The notes under the pieces are model-generated. The model worked only from the letters and a program-made list of their open reading frames with translations. It did not search any database and was not told the origin of the DNA. Made by a program: the position numbers and the translations under genes. Of a stretch of 12,245 nucleotides of DNA, positions 8,132-12,245 are shown in pieces; within the stretch, counting starts at the first letter, position 1, and each line of letters opens with the position of its first letter. The DNA comes from Acidobacteriota bacterium (GTDB lineage: Bacteria; Acidobacteriota; Polarisedimenticolia; J045), in NCBI GenBank assembly GCA_027001345.1, contig JALTMS010000496.1, forward strand, positions 1-12,245, in the 5' to 3' direction.

Positions 8132-9517
8132 ATGATAGCCCTCACTGGAGACCACGGCTTGTCCCATTCAGACGCCCACCTGCCCGCCTCCCTGGCTCCC
8201 TGGCTCGACCGACCTGACGAGGGCTGCTCCTGTGGGCGCATCCATCAGGTTCCGATCACCCGCCTGGGCGTCGGCCCGGGGCTGATCGATGCGGTGCCCG
8301 ACTACCTCCCGCGTCCCGCGGCCGGCGGCGACCTGCTGCTGCTCGCCGACCCGGACACCTGGCAGGCAGCGGGCGAAAAGGTGGCGCGGACCCTGCGCGC
8401 AGCGGGCCACAGGCTCTTCGAGCAAGTGCTGCCGGCCGCGCCCCGCGCCGACGACGTGACCCTCGCTGACCTGCTGCGCACACTGCCCTGCACACCGGGG
8501 TGGATCATCGCCGTCGGCTCGGGCACGATCGGCGATCTGGGCAAGCTGCTCGCCGACCGCACCGGAGCCCAACTCTGCACCGTGGCCACCGCCGCCTCGA
8601 TGAACGGTTACGCCTCGTCCATCGCCGCCTTCACCCGGCGAGGCTTGAAGATCACCCTGCCGATGGCGCCCCCCCGAGTCATTGTCGTCGACACCCAGGT
8701 GCTGGCGGCTGCACCGTCTCGACTCGGCGCCGCCGGCTTCGGCGACCTGCTGAGCAAGCCACTGTCCGGCGCGGACTGGAAGCTCTCCCATCTGCTGCTC
8801 GGTGAGGCGATATGTCCCACGGCCCTGCAAGTGGCCGACGACGCGGTGCGGCGAGCACGGCGTGATGCCGCCGGTATCGCCAGTGGAGAGCCCGCAGCCT
8901 ACGGAACCCTGATCGAGGCCCTGCTGCTGTCGGGCATCTCGATGTCCATCGCCGGTGCCTCTTCACCCGCGTCGGGTGGCGAACACCTGCTCTCCCACTA
9001 CCTGGACATCAGCGCCGAGGGCTGGGCCCGCCCCCCGCGCCTGCACGGCGAGCAGGTCGCCGTCGGCACCCTGGTCTGCGCGCGGCTCTACGCTTTTCTG
9101 CGCGCCGCCGGACCACCCGCCGGGCCTCCCCCGAGCGAAGAAGACGATGACGCCCTGCGCATCCTCCACGCCCATTTGCCGGCCGAAGCTCTCGAAGCGC
9201 TGCTTGCCGAAGCCCGAGCCGCCCGGCAGCAAAAGCCCGACCGCATGGCCCGCCTGACCCGGCTGCGAGAAGGCTGGGAGCGCATCTGGCACACGGTGGA
9301 CGAGCAACTCGGCGACGCCGCCGGACTCGAGCGCGATCTCGCCACAGCCGGCTGCCCGACCCGCTTTTCTCAGATCGATGTCGATCCTTCCCTCGCCGGC
9401 CAGCTCCTGCGACGAGCCCGCCACATGCGCCGCCGTTACACGGTGCTCGACCTGGCCGCCGACCTCGGCCGCCTCGATGCCTTCATCGCCGAGCGGGCAT
9501 GGGACGCTGACGCCTGA
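8132..9517 (+). CDS. egsA: sn-Glycerol-1-phosphate dehydrogenase (EgsA/AraM family)
   Basis: 461 residues from the ATG at 8132. An in-frame TTG at 8159 with GGAG 8 bases upstream is a credible alternative that would drop nine residues; the ATG has no good ribosome site. Motifs: an N-terminal CSCGRIHQVPI (32-42), common in bacterial AraM-like proteins; nucleotide-binding GSGTIGDLGK (129-138); TAASMNGYASS (153-163), the family signature; and metal ligands Asp205 (GFGDLLSK), His285 (SGGEHLLSH) and His305 (LHGEQ). The D-H-H spacing matches that of Zn/Ni-dependent glycerol-1-phosphate dehydrogenases. The enzyme reduces dihydroxyacetone phosphate to sn-glycerol-1-phosphate with NAD(P)H, giving the backbone stereochemistry of archaeal lipids and of some bacterial prenyl-glycerol phosphates. 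An acidic, Pro-rich insert (about 329-345) and a long helical C-terminus make it longer than archaeal enzymes. No geranylgeranyl- or heptaprenylglyceryl-phosphate synthase is in the window. Confidence 0.88.
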   Translation: MIALTGDHGLSHSDAHLPASLAPWLDRPDEGCSCGRIHQVPITRLGVGPGLIDAVPDYLPRPAAGGDLLLLADPDTWQAAGEKVARTLRAAGHRLFEQVLPAAPRADDVTLADLLRTLPCTPGWIIAVGSGTIGDLGKLLADRTGAQLCTVATAASMNGYASSIAAFTRRGLKITLPMAPPRVIVVDTQVLAAAPSRLGAAGFGDLLSKPLSGADWKLSHLLLGEAICPTALQVADDAVRRARRDAAGIASGEPAAYGTLIEALLLSGISMSIAGASSPASGGEHLLSHYLDISAEGWARPPRLHGEQVAVGTLVCARLYAFLRAAGPPAGPPPSEEDDDALRILHAHLPAEALEALLAEARAARQQKPDRMARLTRLREGWERIWHTVDEQLGDAAGLERDLATAGCPTRFSQIDVDPSLAGQLLRRARHMRRRYTVLDLAADLGRLDAFIAERAWDADA

Positions 9518-9676
9518 ACACGAGCAGGACAGCCCCACAGATCGGGTTGCCGCCAGGGAGCGCGGCTTGGCCGGGAGCAGGGGAGAGTCCGACCCTGCGC
9601 GACCCGGTACTCCCACGGCACCTCCACCAGCCCCTCTGGCAGCCGAACCTGCCTCGGAGTTCCGCTCAACATTCGG

Positions 9677-9705
9677 TTCTCAGTGAGGATCGATCGCGGT
9701 ATCTT
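9677..9705 (+). promoter_or_regulatory. Candidate sigma-70 promoter of the subtilase gene
   Basis: TTCTCA (-35, 4 of 6 matches) and TATCTT (-10, 4 of 6 matches) are 17 bp apart, placing the transcript start near 9712, immediately before the AGGAGG ribosome site. The leader would be under 20 nt. The rest of the 211-bp spacer from 9518 shows no gene or strong terminator. Confidence 0.45.
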
Positions 9706-9728
9706 TGGCGATCGAGGAGGTACCCCCC

Positions 9729-12245
9729 ATGCGCAAGTTCCCGCTCTTGTTCGCAATGTTGCTGTGTCTTGCCCTGCCCGACGCCGTTTTCGCGGGCGAG
9801 AAGACCGATCTTTCGCGCCCCGAGTTGAGCGTCGAACGGATCGAAACCGGCACGACCATCAGTGTCACATCCCGGCTGCCCGATGGGACGACCCATTCCC
9901 AGACCCTCCGCACCACCCGGTCGCGGGTCTCCTCCCCCCTGACCGGCGCAGACGCACGCTCACAGGCGGTCTTCGCCCTGTGGGAAGAGGACGGCGTACG
10001 GTGGAGTGCCACCAGCCGCGATGGGGGACGCCACTGGTCCGATGCCAGAGCGCTGAAGATGGAACTCCGCTTGAGGGATGGCGCCTTGCCCCTCGGAGCC
10101 ACGCCGCCGGCGGCTCCCACCGACCTCGCCCCCCGAGGTGACGAGCGGCTCTACATCGTCCAGTTCCGCACCCGCAGTCTCCCCGAGTGGCGCGGCAGTC
10201 TGGCCGCCGCGGGCGGCCGGGTGCTGGCCTATTTCCCCTACAACGCCCACATCGTGCGAGCCGATCCGGCGGTGATGGAAGCGATCGCCGGACTCGACTT
10301 CGTCGAGCGCGTACTGCCCTACGAGCCCGCTTGGCGCCTGTCGCCCGAACTGAAGGCATGGGTCGAGAGCAGCGGCGAGCCGCAGATCCGCCGAGTGCGC
10401 GTGATGGCCTTCGAGTGGGGCAGCGCGGGCAAGGCCCGTATCGCGGCAGCCGCCGTCTCCCTCGGTGCGGAGATCTTCACCAACTGGCCCAGCGGCCACA
10501 TCATCGAGATCGATCTCGATCGCCAGCAACTTCGTCAACTCGTGCACCACGACGACGTGATGTGGGCCGATCCGTGGAGCGCCCCGGAAAACGATATGGA
10601 CCTGGTGCGCGAAGATGCGGGAACGAACTGGATCGAGAACAACTTCGGTTACTGCGGGCAGGACGTACGCGGTGAAGTGATGGACGCCGGTGTCCAGGAC
10701 GACCACATGGACTTCGACGGTATCATGTTCCATGGAGGCCACGACGTGGCCAGCCACGGGACGAGCACCTACGGCATCGTCTTCGGCAACGGCGACCGAG
10801 ACGGAGACGGCGAGGCCAAGGGCACCGGACACATGCCCTGCCCCGAAGCTCAGGGCATTTTCGCCGACTACGGCAACGTGGGTGATCGCTTCGCCCACAC
10901 CGAAGAACTCAAGAGTGCGCCCTACTTCGCCTCGTTCCAGACCAATTCCTGGGGCGACGCCCGCACCCGGTCCTACACCAGCGTCTCGCATCAGATGGAC
11001 GACATCATCTGGCGGCTGGACATCGCCATCACCCAGTCTCAATCCAACGCGGGCAATCAGGATTCGCGTCCCCAGGCGTGGGCCAAGAACATCATCTCCG
11101 TCGGCGGCGTGCGACACAAGAACACCCTCGATACTTCCGACGACGAGTGGTCCTCGGGCGCTTCCATCGGACCGGCCGAGGATGGTCGCATCAAGCCCGA
11201 TATCAACTACTGGTACGACAACATCTACACCACCACTACCGGCAACGGTTACACCTCGACTTTCGGCGGCACCTCCGCGGCCACCCCCGAATCGGCCGGC
11301 GTCCTCGGGCTGATCGTGCAGATGTGGGCCGACAATGTCTGGGGCACCGACCCCCAGGGCACCACGGTCTTCGAAAAGCAACCCCACTTCGCAACGATCA
11401 AGGCGCTGGTGATCAACAACGCCCAGCAGTACGACTTCTCGGGAACCGGTGACGACCTGACACGGGTCCACCAGGGTTGGGGCCGGCCCAGCGCACGCGT
11501 GGCCTACGAGCGGGCCTCCCGCTCGCTGATCGTCGACCAGGACGTACCGCTGCAACTCGGCGAGAGCATCTCCTACGACGTGGACGTGCAGGCCGGGGAG
11601 AGCGAACTGAAGGTGACGATGATCTACCCCGATCCACCGGGAACCACCTCCGCCTCCCTGCACCGGATCAACGACGTCAACCTCAAAGTCACCTCGCCTT
11701 CGGGCACCGTCTACCACGGCAACGTGGGCCTCGATGCCTCGCCCTATTCCTCGCCGGGAGGCACACCCAACGACGTGGACACGGTGGAGAACGTTTTCGT
11801 CCAGAACCCCGAGCAGGGGCTGTGGACCGTGGAGATCTCTGCGGTGGAGATCAATCAGGACGCCTTCCTCGACACCGCGGAAGACGATGTCACCTTCGCC
11901 CTGGTGGTCACCGGCGGCACGGGTTCGGTGTGTGACGGCCCGGCCACCGATTTCACCATCACGCCCAATCCGGCTCGCGTCGGCGACAGCGTACTCTTCG
12001 ACAGCACTGTCAATGGCGGCAGCGGTGGTCCCTATACCTACGCCTGGGATTTCGATGGGGACGGCGTCACCGACTCCACCGAAGCCGATCCGACTTACGT
12101 CTACAACCGCCCTTACAGCGGTCTGGTCACCCTCAAGACCCGAGACAGCAGTGATTGCCCGGCCTCCGTCGAACACGACATCACGGTCACCGGCCCCGAT
12201 ATTCGCTTCCACGACTACATCAACCTGACCGAGATCGAGGGCAAC
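9729..12245 (+). CDS. Secreted S8 subtilase (Kp43-like) with PKD domain, 3' end missing
   Basis: 839 codons are visible with no stop; the gene runs off the window. AGGAGG (9715-9720) lies 8 bases before the ATG. Order: signal peptide (1-23, ending AVFA/G); a beta-rich pro-region with an Asp-box SRDGGRHW (96-103); two tandem propeptide-like units (about 141-200 and 222-285); the catalytic domain (about 300-595); a jelly-roll/P-domain-like module (about 599-730); and a PKD domain (about 741-822, YAWDFDGDGVTD). The triad is Asp319 (MDAG), His343 (HGTS) and Ser516 (GGTSAATP), with oxyanion Asn443 (NAGN). A DRDGDG loop (356-361), probably calcium-binding, follows the His strand. The order and sequences resemble Kp43-type alkaline proteases. 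It should be exported by Sec, self-process and degrade extracellular protein. The beginning of another region follows PKD (IRFHDYINL), so a sorting or further binding module is expected beyond the edge. Confidence 0.93.
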   Translation, partial: MRKFPLLFAMLLCLALPDAVFAGEKTDLSRPELSVERIETGTTISVTSRLPDGTTHSQTLRTTRSRVSSPLTGADARSQAVFALWEEDGVRWSATSRDGGRHWSDARALKMELRLRDGALPLGATPPAAPTDLAPRGDERLYIVQFRTRSLPEWRGSLAAAGGRVLAYFPYNAHIVRADPAVMEAIAGLDFVERVLPYEPAWRLSPELKAWVESSGEPQIRRVRVMAFEWGSAGKARIAAAAVSLGAEIFTNWPSGHIIEIDLDRQQLRQLVHHDDVMWADPWSAPENDMDLVREDAGTNWIENNFGYCGQDVRGEVMDAGVQDDHMDFDGIMFHGGHDVASHGTSTYGIVFGNGDRDGDGEAKGTGHMPCPEAQGIFADYGNVGDRFAHTEELKSAPYFASFQTNSWGDARTRSYTSVSHQMDDIIWRLDIAITQSQSNAGNQDSRPQAWAKNIISVGGVRHKNTLDTSDDEWSSGASIGPAEDGRIKPDINYWYDNIYTTTTGNGYTSTFGGTSAATPESAGVLGLIVQMWADNVWGTDPQGTTVFEKQPHFATIKALVINNAQQYDFSGTGDDLTRVHQGWGRPSARVAYERASRSLIVDQDVPLQLGESISYDVDVQAGESELKVTMIYPDPPGTTSASLHRINDVNLKVTSPSGTVYHGNVGLDASPYSSPGGTPNDVDTVENVFVQNPEQGLWTVEISAVEINQDAFLDTAEDDVTFALVVTGGTGSVCDGPATDFTITPNPARVGDSVLFDSTVNGGSGGPYTYAWDFDGDGVTDSTEADPTYVYNRPYSGLVTLKTRDSSDCPASVEHDITVTGPDIRFHDYINLTEIEGN

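Noticed and set aside
9378..9686. 102-codon frame bridging the end of egsA and the spacer
   Set aside because: It overlaps egsA out of frame, has no ribosome site and reads as Pro/Ala/Ser low-complexity sequence.
9960..12212. 750-codon open frame on the - strand opposite the subtilase
   Set aside because: The + strand holds a signal peptide, full catalytic triad and PKD domain. The reverse product is a repetitive Val/Gly/Asp-rich mirror of the coding strand.

Overview
This is a GC-rich (clearly above 60%) bacterial chromosomal window with nine protein-coding genes. Eight are on the + strand and one on the - strand. The organism looks Gram-negative: it has an outer-membrane phospholipase A and a secreted subtilase. 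The futalosine-pathway enzyme MqnA points to menaquinone respiration. Together with the large Kp43-like protease carrying a PKD module and a bacterial glycerol-1-phosphate dehydrogenase, this would fit Acidobacteriota (Thermoanaerobaculia/Holophagae type) or a deltaproteobacterial/myxobacterial relative. That placement is inference; there is no rRNA or other phylogenetic marker here. I see no phage, transposon, CRISPR or tRNA.

Layout. (1) 3-398: the 3' end of mqnA (chorismate dehydratase). (2) 662-1537: a sigma-70-family factor without region 1.1. (3) 1707-4166: a Cu(I)-exporting P1B-type ATPase whose N-terminus carries a YHS domain and two Cys/His 'heavy-metal-binding' repeats in place of HMA domains. 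A 19-bp inverted repeat lies just upstream. (4) 4239-6256: a coupled pair, a 61-residue two-helix membrane protein overlapping a sodium:solute symporter that ends in an unusual soluble beta-barrel-like domain. (5) 6474-7219: a translationally coupled pair, a DUF5320-like small Gly-rich protein and a PaaI-like hotdog thioesterase. (6) 7256-8086 (-): phospholipase A1 (pldA), convergent with the thioesterase and divergent from (7). (7) 8132-9517: a glycerol-1-phosphate dehydrogenase of the EgsA/AraM family. (8) 9729-end: a secreted S8 subtilase, still open at the window end, with duplicated propeptide-like units, a complete catalytic triad, a C-terminal jelly-roll-like domain and a PKD domain.

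How they fit together. The genes mostly form short independent units rather than one pathway. The clearest functional pairs are the small membrane protein with its symporter, the DUF5320-like protein with its thioesterase, and the divergent pldA/egsA pair, which both concern glycerophospholipid chemistry. The most unusual items are the symporter's C-terminal domain, a hairpin that could mask the ribosome site of the small membrane gene, and the protease propeptide architecture. I did not find a clearly new multi-gene defence or mobile system. The long antisense reading frames opposite the symporter, pldA and the protease are coding-strand shadows.
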